Part shown: positions 1 to 6,880 of the stretch, one piece after another
Layout: each line of letters starts with the position of its first letter
Position numbering within the stretch: position 1 is the first letter of the stretch
Assembly: GCF_007713735.2 (NCBI RefSeq)
Contig: NZ_VMNW02000071.1
Coordinates: 1-48,511, forward strand
Length of the DNA stretch: 48,511 nt
Direction of reading: 5' to 3'
DNA from: Amycolatopsis acidicola
GTDB taxonomy: Bacteria > Actinomycetota > Actinomycetes > Mycobacteriales > Pseudonocardiaceae
Made by a program: the position numbers and the translations under genes
The notes under the pieces: generated by a model
Databases searched by the model: none
What the model was told of the DNA's origin: nothing
What the model saw: only the letters and a program-made list of their open reading frames with translations

Positions 1-188
1 CCCATAGCCCGCATCGCCCGAGCCTGCGGCCCGTACCGCCACAGCCCGCTCCGCCCGAGCCTGCGGCCCGACCCCCGCACCCCCATAACCCGCATCGCCC
101 GAGCCTGCGGCCCGTACCGCCACAGCCCGCTCCGCCCGAGCCTGCGGCCCGTACCGCCACAGCCTGCAGCGCCCGAGCCTGCGGCCCG
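1..188. repeat. GC-rich tandem repeat array (about 37-bp unit, 5 copies)
   Basis: A 37-bp unit beginning CGCCCGAGCCTGCGGCCCG starts at 15, 52, 96, 133 and 170. The copy at 52 carries a 7-bp longer variant tail and the copy at 170 is partial. A higher-order 81-bp period is also visible, because the 14-bp lead-in at 1-14 recurs at 82-95 with one change. The array reaches the left edge of the window, so its full size is unknown. The minus strand reads as Gly/Arg-rich repeats, so it could be the end of a repetitive ORF lying outside the window. Confidence 0.85.
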
Positions 189-192
189 CACC

Positions 193-236
193 CCCGCAGC
201 CCCCAGCCCCACGGGCGGGCTGCGGGCTGTGGGGCT
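193..236 (-). terminator. Inverted repeats downstream of the DUF4383 gene
   Basis: Two alternative stems overlap here: CCCGCAGCCC (193-202) with GGGCTGCGGG (217-226), and AGCCCCAC (205-212) with GTGGGGCT (229-236). The structure lies about 40 nt past the stop of the minus-strand gene ending at 276. It has no U-tract, which is common for actinobacterial terminators. A role as terminator is inferred from position only. Confidence 0.4.
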
Positions 237-275
237 ATCGATCCTTTCCTGCGCCCTGCCGATTCAGTGCGCGGT

Positions 276-923
276 TCAATGCGCCGCGCTGCGGCGACCC
301 AGCCGTGGCATCCGATGCTGCTTCGGTGTCCCGCTGGGTTCGGTCGGGGTCGCGTCGGCGCCCATCGCGGGCTCGCGCGTCGAGTCGACCGGCGGCATGG
401 TCTGCGTTTGCGCCGCTGCAGCCGGGGGTGTGCTGACCGTGGTGGCGTCCGCCGGAGTGCTCGCCGGGGAGCTGATGTGCGCCACCTTGCGTGCCGGCAT
501 CACCGCGAGCACCAGACCGACGATCGCGGAAACCACGTGCAGCCAGTTGTCCGCGGCGTTGAGGTTGAGCGGGTTACCCATACCCGACACCGGATTCCGG
601 GAGATGATCCCGGTGATCATCAGGCCCCAGATCGACACCACCCCGAAGCCGAGGAACAGCAACCAGCCAAAGATCCGGGACGTCGCCGACGAACTGGCCA
701 TCACGATGCCGAGCACACCGACCACGACGTGCACGAGGTTGTGCAGCGGGTTGATCATGAACCCGAGCAGCATGACCTCGGGGTTCCCGGCGAAGTCGGA
801 GAAGCCCGTGCGGGCGAAGCCGACTATGCCCAGTGCCAGGTACACCAAGCCGATCAGGCCGGCGAGCACCTGCACCGGCTGGATTCCGCTGACGCGGATG
901 TGTGTGTCTTCCGAACGAGCCAT
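276..923 (-). CDS. DUF4383 family membrane protein
   Basis: Predicted integral membrane protein of 215 residues. Four hydrophobic segments are visible at roughly residues 15-35, 48-75, 83-103 and 124-141, in the DUF4383 pattern (VQVLAGLIGLVYLALG, then the NPLHNLVH motif). A 70-residue Ala/Pro/Thr-rich tail that looks disordered follows. The start at 923 is chosen because MARSEDTHIR begins just before the first membrane helix and AGGGGACGAG precedes it; the open frame continues upstream to 1064 without support. A SigB-type promoter lies 57 nt upstream. The biochemical function of DUF4383 proteins is unknown to me; the promoter suggests an envelope stress role, which is inference. Confidence 0.85.
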   Translation of the reverse strand: MARSEDTHIRVSGIQPVQVLAGLIGLVYLALGIVGFARTGFSDFAGNPEVMLLGFMINPLHNLVHVVVGVLGIVMASSSATSRIFGWLLFLGFGVVSIWGLMITGIISRNPVSGMGNPLNLNAADNWLHVVSAIVGLVLAVMPARKVAHISSPASTPADATTVSTPPAAAAQTQTMPPVDSTREPAMGADATPTEPSGTPKQHRMPRLGRRSAAH

Positions 924-979
924 GATCTCGTCCCCTTTTATAGGCGTGCGCCACTTGCCGTAGCACCGTGCGTAAAGGG

Positions 980-1005
980 GTACCCCCGTCGGAAAATCGA
1001 CAAAC
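980..1005 (-). promoter_or_regulatory. SigB/SigF-type stress promoter for the DUF4383 gene
   Basis: On the minus strand GTTT (1002-1005) is followed after 16 nt by GGGTAC (980-985), close to the GTTT-N14-16-GGGTA pattern of actinobacterial SigB/SigF-group promoters. It sits 57 nt before the ATG at 923 and abuts the end of the permease gene. The assignment rests on pattern and position. Confidence 0.5.
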
Positions 1006-1827
1006 TTACCGGGCAAGCCTCCCGAGCAGCGCGGACGCGACACCGATAGCCACTGCCGCAGCACCGATTAATACGCCGAAGTCGAGCCAGAGCCGGGACG
1101 CCGTTCCGATGAGTAAGCCGCGTAACGCGTCAACCTCGTAGCTGAGCGGATTGACGTGGTTGAGCACCTTGAGCCAGCCCGGCATCAGCTCCACCGGATA
1201 CAGCGCGTTGGAACCAAAGAACAAGGGCATCGTGATGGCCTGCCCGATACCCATCAGTCGTTCCCGGGACAGCACCACCCCGGCGATCACGATGGAGAGG
1301 CAACAGAAGAACGCCGACCCCAGCACGAGCGCGAACGCGGTGCCGAGCAGTTTGAACGGGTTGACGGTCATCGACACACCGAGAATTGCTGCCAGTATGA
1401 GCACGATCAACGCCTGCGCCAGCGCCCGGATCCCGGCCGCGAAAGCCTTACCTGCCACCAATGCCGTTCGTGGTGTCGGGGTGACGAGCAGCTTCGCGAG
1501 CACTCCGGCGTCCCGTTCCCAGATGATCTGGATGCCGTAGAAGATCGCGATGAACAACGCCGACTGGGCGAGGATGCCCGGCGCCAGGAAGTCCAGGTAC
1601 GGGACGTCCCCGGTGGGGATCGCCCGCAGTCTGGTGAAGGTTTCGCCGAAGATCAGCAACCACAGCGCCGGCTGGATGGCCCTGGTGACCAGTTCGGACC
1701 GGTCGTGGCGGAGCTTTTGCAGTTCCACCAGGCACATCGTGCCGACCCGGGACAGCAGTTGCTGCAGGCGGCGCGCCGGGCCGGGCTCAGCCCAGGCGGC
1801 GGGCGGTGCGGCGAGCGGCACGGACAT
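1006..1827 (-). CDS. ABC-2 type transporter permease (DrrB-like)
   Basis: Membrane subunit of an ABC exporter, 273 residues. After a cytoplasmic N-terminus it shows about six hydrophobic segments, including LVTRAIQPALWLLIFGETF, APGILAQSALFIAIFYGI and a final one near residues 240-265. The conserved ABC-2 element NPLSYEVDALRGLL appears near residue 227. Start ATG 1827 is preceded by GGAGGG. It overlaps the ATPase gene by 41 nt, so the two are translationally coupled. It resembles daunorubicin-type DrrB permeases; the substrate cannot be read from sequence. The MarR gene at 2629 is the likely regulator. Confidence 0.9.
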   Translation of the reverse strand: MSVPLAAPPAAWAEPGPARRLQQLLSRVGTMCLVELQKLRHDRSELVTRAIQPALWLLIFGETFTRLRAIPTGDVPYLDFLAPGILAQSALFIAIFYGIQIIWERDAGVLAKLLVTPTPRTALVAGKAFAAGIRALAQALIVLILAAILGVSMTVNPFKLLGTAFALVLGSAFFCCLSIVIAGVVLSRERLMGIGQAITMPLFFGSNALYPVELMPGWLKVLNHVNPLSYEVDALRGLLIGTASRLWLDFGVLIGAAAVAIGVASALLGRLAR

Positions 1828-2587
1828 CGCGGATCCCTCCTCCTTCGAGCTGGTCGCCGGTCACGGCACGGAACACGTCATCCAAAGTGGACCCGGGACC
1901 GAGGTCGGTCTCGAGCTCGGCCGGACTGCCCTCGGCGCGGATCCGGCCGCGGTGCATGAGGGCGATGCGTTCGCAGTACTGTTCGGCCTCGTCCATGTAG
2001 TGGGTGGTGACCAGGACGGTCATCCCGGTCTCCAGCCGGATCTGCTCGATGCGTTCCCATACGCTGGCTCGCGCGATGGGATCCAGGCCGATCGTCGGTT
2101 CGTCGAGTATCAGCAGGCGCGGCGAGCTGACCAGGGCCTGGGCCAGTTCCAGGCGCCGGATCATGCCGCCTGAGTAACCCGACGCAGGCCGGTCTGCCTC
2201 TTTGAGGAGCCCGACCGCGTCCAGCGCCGAGTCGACCTGCTCGGCCCTCGTGCGCCGCGGGACGTCGAACAGTCGCGCGAAGAGCGCCACGTTCTCCCGT
2301 CCGCTCAACGTCCCGTCGGCCGAAAGTTGTTGTGGCACATAGCCGATCAACCGGCGCACGGCCATTCGGCGATGGGACACGTCCAGGCCGAAGACCTCCA
2401 CGGAGCCGGTTTTCACCGGAAGCAGCGTGGTGATCATCCGGATAGCCGTGGTCTTACCGGCCCCGTTCGGGCCGAGTAGCCCGAAGACGCGGCCGGTCGC
2501 GATCTCCAGGTCCAACCCGTCGACCGCAACTGTTTCGCCGAACGCGTGCCGGAGGGCGGTGCAGCGCACCGCTGGGGGAGAGGTCAT
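1787..2587 (-). CDS. ABC transporter ATP-binding protein (DrrA-like)
   Basis: ATPase subunit of a drug-type ABC exporter, 266 residues. Walker A GPNGAGKT is at residues 39-46, the signature YSGGMIRR near 138, Walker B LLILDEP near 158, and the H-loop in VTTHYMDEAE. The DrrA-type C-terminal tail with LDDVFRAVTG is present. I place the start at 2587 because AGGAGG lies 5 nt upstream; seven further residues are open to 2608. It couples to the permease downstream. The marR gene ends 41 nt upstream on the same strand, which suggests one transcript from the marR promoter. Confidence 0.93.
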   Translation of the reverse strand: MTSPPAVRCTALRHAFGETVAVDGLDLEIATGRVFGLLGPNGAGKTTAIRMITTLLPVKTGSVEVFGLDVSHRRMAVRRLIGYVPQQLSADGTLSGRENVALFARLFDVPRRTRAEQVDSALDAVGLLKEADRPASGYSGGMIRRLELAQALVSSPRLLILDEPTIGLDPIARASVWERIEQIRLETGMTVLVTTHYMDEAEQYCERIALMHRGRIRAEGSPAELETDLGPGSTLDDVFRAVTGDQLEGGGIRDVRAARRTARRLG

Positions 2588-2628
2588 GCGTCCTCCTGGA
2601 GGGGGCATCCATCCACTTGTCGGAAGGG

Positions 2629-3084
2629 TCAGGCGCCTTCTTGGATGAGGGCCAGCAGTCTGCCGAGCGCGGGCATCGCCTCGGCGATTTTTTCAGTGTC
2701 CTCTTCGGACAGTTCGGTGAGCTTTCCTGCCACATAGGCATTTCTGGCGCGCTGCCAGGTGTCGAGGCGTTCACGGGTCGCCGCCGTGACCTCCAGTCGC
2801 ACGGCCCGGCGGTCGTCGGGGTCGACCTGTCGTTCCAGCATTCCTGCCGAAACGAGCTGGTTGACCAACGTACTGACGGAGTTGCCCGCCAGATGCAATG
2901 CCCGTGCGGCCGCGGCCACCCCGATTCCCGGGTTGCGCTTGACCTCGCGCAGCAACTCCATTTGCGCACCCGTCAGCTCCCGACGGCCGGGCAGTTGGGC
3001 GCGGATCTGACGACGAACCGTCCGCCGCAACCCCGCGACGGTCTTCATCAGGTTCTCCGCAAGGGCGGTTCGATCCCGAGGCAT
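2629..3084 (-). CDS. MarR family transcriptional regulator of the ABC exporter
   Basis: Winged-helix regulator of about 151 residues. The recognition region reads AAAARALHLAGNSVSTLVNQL and the wing contains DPDDRRAVRL, as in MarR proteins. The ATG at 3084 is preferred over the upstream start at 3120 because a perfect 19-bp palindrome occupies 3095-3113 and would otherwise lie inside the gene. A third start at 3048 has GGAG upstream and cannot be excluded. It is first in an apparent operon with the DrrAB-like exporter, so ligand-relieved autorepression of marR-drrAB is likely. The ligand is unknown. Confidence 0.88.
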   Translation of the reverse strand: MPRDRTALAENLMKTVAGLRRTVRRQIRAQLPGRRELTGAQMELLREVKRNPGIGVAAAARALHLAGNSVSTLVNQLVSAGMLERQVDPDDRRAVRLEVTAATRERLDTWQRARNAYVAGKLTELSEEDTEKIAEAMPALGRLLALIQEGA

Positions 3085-3094
3085 GGAGTCAAGG

Positions 3095-3113
3095 TAGCTC
3101 TTAGTAAGAGCTA
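3095..3113. promoter_or_regulatory. MarR operator, perfect palindrome
   Basis: TAGCTCTTA-G-TAAGAGCTA is a perfect 19-bp palindrome 10 nt upstream of the chosen marR start. Size and position fit an autoregulatory MarR operator controlling the marR and ABC exporter transcript. Confidence 0.7.
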
Positions 3114-3120
3114 TTAGCAA

Positions 3121-3723
3121 GGCTCAGCTTCTGGACGGGTGGATCGATTCGCCCCTCCGGCTTGGTGCTGCCCGGGTAAGGGCCCAGTCATCTGCCTGGC
3201 CCGGCAGGCCACTGGCCTGGGCTTACGTTGCCTGGGCTGGGAAGCGTTGAAAGTCTTGTGGTGCGATCTCGCAAAGTTGGTCAGGCGGCTTCGAAGTGGG
3301 TGTTCCGCGGCGCGCGATCGTGCGACCGAGCCATGCGTGTTGTTCCGGTCGGGTATGCGCGCTCGACAAGGCGCGTGACTGTTGCGATTGTTTGACCTTT
3401 CTGTCGTGGACGTCGGGTGCTCGGGTGCTCGGGTGCTCGGGTGCTCGGTGCTCGGTGCCGGGTCTCGGGTGTGGAGTGCCGGGGGTCGCGGTGGGCGGTG
3501 CTGGGCATCCGGGCGCCTCGGCCTGGCGCACGGGTCTTACTCGATGCTCTTGTCCCGGACGGGCGAAACCTGAATGGATAGTGCAATCGGACAAGGGGCT
3601 CAAGCCCGGCTGCTGGTCTCCGGTTTTGACTCCGCCCAGCTGCACTGGCCAGCCCGGCTTACGCTCAAATTCCTTGGTGCTCGTTAGTAGTCACCTGGCT
3701 CGAATCGAGCCAGGTAGCGCGAT
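3121..3723. other. Intergenic region without a convincing gene
   Basis: About 600 bp between marR and the TetR gene. Open frames exist on both strands, but none resembles a protein family or has a credible ribosome site. Visible structure comprises an imperfect hairpin at 3176-3226 (GTAAG-GGCCCAG paired with CTGGGC-TTAC plus an inner stem), an 8-bp tandem repeat CGGGTGCT four times at 3414-3445 followed by shortened copies to about 3452, and a palindrome at 3693-3715. Base composition is less GC-biased than in the neighbouring genes. Confidence 0.6.
3693..3715. repeat. Perfect 23-bp palindrome after the TetR gene
   Basis: Arms ACCTGGCTCGA (3693-3703) and TCGAGCCAGGT (3705-3715) flank a single A. 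It begins 8 nt past the stop of the minus-strand TetR gene. No T-run follows, so it may be a terminator hairpin or a protein-binding site. Confidence 0.6.
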
Positions 3724-4296
3724 CTAGCCGGCGGCGCTGCGGGCCAGCGCCGCGGCCAGACGTTCGGCGGCCTGCTCGTCCAGCTCGTCGTGCTCGAACA
3801 GGATCCGGTACCACAACACGCCGAATGCCTGGTCTAGCGTGAGGTCCCTGTCTTCGATCGCCACGCCACGTTGTTGTGCTCGCTCAAGGATTTCCGCCAA
3901 GGCGGCCCGTCGGCTTACGGCGAACTCCTTGAGTACTTTTGCTGCGGCGTCATCACGAAGCGCCTCGGCCATCGCGTTGCGCAGCAATGACTTGTTCGCG
4001 GCGACCGTGCGAAAAGTCGCGACGAGAAACACGTCGAGATCCTGCCCCAGTGAGCCGGTGTCCGGGACCGGCGCCTGGATTTCGGCTTGTGCCACCGCCG
4101 CTTCCAGGAGGACCGCACCTTTCGACGGCCACCAGCGGTAGATCGTCTGCTTGCCGACGCCTGCGGCCGCGGCGATGGTGTCGACACTGATCCCGACCTC
4201 GCCGTGAGCCAGCAGACCCGCGGCGGCGGCGAGGATCGCTTCGCGTGCTGCCTCGTTGCGGCGGCGTCCTGTATGCGGTCGTCGAGCCCCGGTCAT
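3724..4296 (-). CDS. TetR family transcriptional regulator
   Basis: DNA-binding repressor of 190 residues. The N-terminal helix-turn-helix reads ISVDTIAAAAGVGKQTIYRWWPSKGAVL at about residues 36-63, the classic TetR signature. The C-terminal ligand/dimer domain is of the all-helical type with RRAALAEILERAQQRG. An inverted repeat 35 bp upstream (4331-4350) is a candidate autoregulatory site. No obvious target gene lies divergently; the next gene upstream is a hydrolase on the same strand. The ligand is unknown. Confidence 0.88.
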   Translation of the reverse strand: MTGARRPHTGRRRNEAAREAILAAAAGLLAHGEVGISVDTIAAAAGVGKQTIYRWWPSKGAVLLEAAVAQAEIQAPVPDTGSLGQDLDVFLVATFRTVAANKSLLRNAMAEALRDDAAAKVLKEFAVSRRAALAEILERAQQRGVAIEDRDLTLDQAFGVLWYRILFEHDELDEQAAERLAAALARSAAG

Positions 4297-4330
4297 GCCC
4301 GGATCGTACCCTTGCTAAAACGCATAGTCT

Positions 4331-4350
4331 CGACAAGTTGACACTTGTCG
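4331..4350. promoter_or_regulatory. Inverted repeat, candidate TetR operator
   Basis: CGACAAGT-TGAC-ACTTGTCG has 8-bp perfect arms around a 4-bp spacer and lies 35 bp upstream of the TetR start. This is typical for a self-regulatory operator. Confidence 0.55.
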
Positions 4351-4529
4351 CGTCGGGGCTGTCTTCCTGTATCAGACGTGAACGAGTTTATCCCGCGGCT
4401 CTGTTCTCTTCGTGGGGCAGCGAATCAGTGTGGTTGTGTCTCCGGGTCTGTAGTCGTTTCGGCGGGGGTTGCAGTTGTGCTGCACACGCGACCCGTGTGG
4501 GCTCGGGCTCGTGATTTCCGATGGCAATT

Positions 4530-5195
4530 TCAAGCCCTGGGCGCCACCTCCTCGAAGTAATCGATGAGGCGCTCCGCGAGTTCGGCTGGTCGGCTCAGTG
4601 CGACGAGATGGCCCCCTGGCATCTGGTCGAGATCGATCCCGAGCCGATTTCGGACGACGCGCTGTTGAAATCCGACCGAGAAGAAGCGGTCATCGAAGCC
4701 CTGGAGAAATCTTGTCGGTACGTCCGGCCACTTCTGCAGTGGCCAAGGCTCGGCAAAAGGTGTGCTGGACTGTGGTGTCTCTCCTCGGGCTATTGCTTCG
4801 GCGGTGATGTCTGGCGGCACGTCGTGGAAGAAGTCACGGTATGGGTCGAAGTCCTCATGAGGGCGCGAATGATGAGTGTTGCGCCACCAGTCGCCAGGAG
4901 GCTCGCCCGGTGAAGGCATCATGGCATTGAGCATGACGAGCAGGTCGACTTTTCTTCGTTCGCAGACCAATGGTGCCGTGAAGCCTCCCAGCGACTGGGC
5001 GACCAGCACCACGTCGGACCGTTCGCCGATGGCATCCACAACCACGTCGGCGTACTCGGAAAGCCCTGCGGAATCGTCTGATGCCGGCAGTTCGATCGCG
5101 AGCGCTTCGTGGTCGTGTTTGGTCAGTTCCGGGACCAGCCGGTGCCAGTACCAGGCTTGCCCGCCTGCTCCGGGGATCAATGCGAAGGTGGCCAC
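4530..5195 (-). CDS. Alpha/beta hydrolase
   Basis: Small cytoplasmic hydrolase of 221 residues in the EstC/salicylate-esterase-like alpha/beta group. The oxyanion-region motif LIPGAGGQAWYW is near the N-terminus, the nucleophile elbow AQSLGGF places Ser68, an acid is likely at Asp168 in GFDDRFF, and the base is His196 in GGHLVALSRP. Length is normal for the family. The upstream pseudogene overlaps its start by 19 nt, so the two were once one transcript. The substrate cannot be inferred. Confidence 0.88.
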   Translation of the reverse strand: MATFALIPGAGGQAWYWHRLVPELTKHDHEALAIELPASDDSAGLSEYADVVVDAIGERSDVVLVAQSLGGFTAPLVCERRKVDLLVMLNAMMPSPGEPPGDWWRNTHHSRPHEDFDPYRDFFHDVPPDITAEAIARGETPQSSTPFAEPWPLQKWPDVPTRFLQGFDDRFFSVGFQQRVVRNRLGIDLDQMPGGHLVALSRPAELAERLIDYFEEVAPRA

Positions 5196-5587
5196 TCTGT
5201 GCTCCCACGTGTCGTGAACTGTTCGGCTGGGCTTTTCCCTGACAAGCGGCTGACGCAGTCGGGCACGCCGACACCGGCGTATTCCGGCACGACGTCCTCT
5301 GTGGCCATGGCTTCGTCGTGTCCGCGCCCGAGGGCTATCTGGGGAGGAGGGCCGCGGTGGTCGGTTGTGCCCGCTACCTCCGGCCTAGCCTGTAGCGCCG
5401 CGATTTTTCGAGACTCGGCGAACGTGGCCTCCTTGGCGTTCCGGTGGGACAGCATCGGAAACAGGCGCGGCTTGCTGCCGGTGGCCGCGTCGGCCAGGCT
5501 GGCGAGCTCGGTGGAGCGAAGCAAGCGCCGCGCCACTGCGTGATCGAGGGGCTGGACCTGCCCTTGGGAGAGTGTGTCGGTGGTCAT
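5177..5587 (-). pseudogene. Degraded pyridoxamine 5'-phosphate oxidase (PPOX)-family gene
   Basis: The first two thirds match the pattern of actinobacterial PPOX-fold flavin/F420-type proteins: LDHAVARRLLRSTELASLA, a proline-methionine strand, RKIAALQARPEVA, GPPPQ and VVPEYA. Several features point to decay. About four residues are missing after the second strand, conserved hydrophobic positions are replaced by charged residues, and after VVPEYA the frame becomes unrelated and ends early at 136 residues. The region shows a good ribosome site (TAGGAGC before ATG) and a promoter-like gap shared with the divergent HxlR gene. It may still be translated, but a working cofactor site is doubtful. 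Confidence 0.6.
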
Positions 5588-5638
5588 GCTCCTAACTTAG
5601 TAGTGACGGATCCTGAAAAGCAAGCTACACTTTCGAGT

Positions 5639-6271
5639 ATGCGAAGTTACGACGACCCGTGCGGCGTGGCTCGGGCTCTGGATGTGGTCGGGGAGCGGTG
5701 GGCGCTCCTCGTGGTCCGGGAGCTGCTGTTCGGTGCGAAACGGTTCAGCGACCTGGCGCGCGGCTTGCCGGGGATGAGTCAGAACGTCCTCTCGCAGCGA
5801 CTGCGGGAGCTGGAGCAGTCAGGCGTCGTGCGGAATCGCCGGTTCGGGCCGCCGGTGAGTGCGAAGGTTTACGAGCTGACGGAACGCGGCGCGGATTTGG
5901 AGCCGGTGCTCATCGAGCTGGGTCGATGGGGAAGCCGGGAGATTTTGGGTGTGGATTCGGAGCTGAGCGTGGACGCGTTGGTGCTCGCGTTGAAGACCAC
6001 GTTCGACCCCGAACGAGCCGTGGGGCTGGTCGGACGCTACGACCTGCGGTTCTTGGACGATTCCTTCGAGATCGAGATCGACGACGGGTATTTCCGCGCT
6101 CGCCGTGGAGGCGCGGATATGCCCGACGCGGTGTTGGAAGGTGATCCCGCGGCTATGCGCGGGGTGGTATTCGGTGAGCGGCCGCTCTCGGATGTGCACG
6201 TCGAGGGCGATCAGGAGCTGGCGCACCGTTTCTCGCGGTGCTTCCCGCGGCCGGTTCCTGCGGAATCATGA
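5639..6271 (+). CDS. HxlR family transcriptional regulator
   Basis: Regulator of 210 residues. The HxlR winged helix occupies about residues 1-95, with the family-typical CGVARALDVVGERWALLVV, then FSDLARGLPGMSQNVLSQRL and LTERG. The remaining 110 residues form a C-terminal extension (FLDDSFEIEIDDGYFRARRG) that resembles the SCP2-like domain fused to some actinobacterial HxlR proteins. The start at 5639 is chosen because MRSYDDPCG is the usual N-terminus; no ribosome site is evident, so translation may be leaderless. It is divergent from the PPOX remnant and the hydrolase, which are probable targets. Confidence 0.87.
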   Translation: MRSYDDPCGVARALDVVGERWALLVVRELLFGAKRFSDLARGLPGMSQNVLSQRLRELEQSGVVRNRRFGPPVSAKVYELTERGADLEPVLIELGRWGSREILGVDSELSVDALVLALKTTFDPERAVGLVGRYDLRFLDDSFEIEIDDGYFRARRGGADMPDAVLEGDPAAMRGVVFGERPLSDVHVEGDQELAHRFSRCFPRPVPAES

Positions 6272-6282
6272 GGTGGAATCAG

Positions 6283-6693
6283 TCATTCCGGATGGGCGAG
6301 GAGGAGATTCAGATCGAGTAGATGATCGAAGATGATCTGGTCCACGGGGGAGACGCGATCGCGATCGGCATGGGTGAGCCAGCGCAGTTCCGCGATTTCG
6401 CTCCGCGCGACTGGTGTGCCGTGGTAGTCGGCGGTATAGCAGGTCATTCGGACCAGGACGCCGTCTCCACGTCCGTGGGCCTGGGCTTCGAAGGTGCCGA
6501 AACGTTGGGCGCTGGACGCTTCGATCGCGACACCCAGTTCTTCGTCGATTTCGCGGACCAGGGTCTCGACGTCGGATTCGCCCGGTTCCCGTTTCCCGCC
6601 GGGGAGATAAAAGGCGTCCTTACCGTGAGAGCGCGTGCTCAGGATGGAGCCTTGTTCGAGATGGATCCAAGCGATCTTGTCGATGAGAGTCAC
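6283..6693 (-). CDS. Nudix hydrolase
   Basis: Metal-dependent pyrophosphohydrolase of 136 residues. A complete Nudix box lies at residues 33-55, with the REIDEELG helix and GX5EX7REUXEEXGU spacing fully satisfied. The upstream strand DAFYLPGGKREPGES is typical of MutT-like and NUDIX DR1025-type proteins. Convergent with the HxlR gene, with a 12-bp gap. The nucleotide substrate is not predictable from this sequence. Confidence 0.92.
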   Translation of the reverse strand: MTLIDKIAWIHLEQGSILSTRSHGKDAFYLPGGKREPGESDVETLVREIDEELGVAIEASSAQRFGTFEAQAHGRGDGVLVRMTCYTADYHGTPVARSEIAELRWLTHADRDRVSPVDQIIFDHLLDLNLLLAHPE

Positions 6694-6880
6694 GGTTGAA
6701 GCCTAGGTGACGGGCGAAGGCCAGTGTCAGGTGTGGAGGGTGGATGGTCACGGTGATATTCGAGTTTGATGGGAGGTCTGTCATGTGAGCCGGTGCGCGC
6801 CGCCTTGTGGGCTGAGTTGCTGCCTCGCGGGTTGTGAAGGTGAGCTGCGACGAGCTTGGCTGCAATGAGGTGCAGCGCGG

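Noticed and set aside
1..188. The left-edge tandem array as a CRISPR array
   Set aside because: Units are nearly contiguous, the intervening bases are themselves repeated rather than unique, and no cas gene is near.
229..1049. Plus-strand frames opposite the DUF4383 gene
   Set aside because: They are mutually overlapping, lack ribosome sites, and the minus-strand frame has clear membrane segments and a known family pattern.
3223..3645. Minus-strand 140-residue frame in the 3.1-3.7 kb gap
   Set aside because: It reads through the CGGGTGCT tandem repeat as Pro/Arg/His-rich noise, with no ribosome site or family resemblance.
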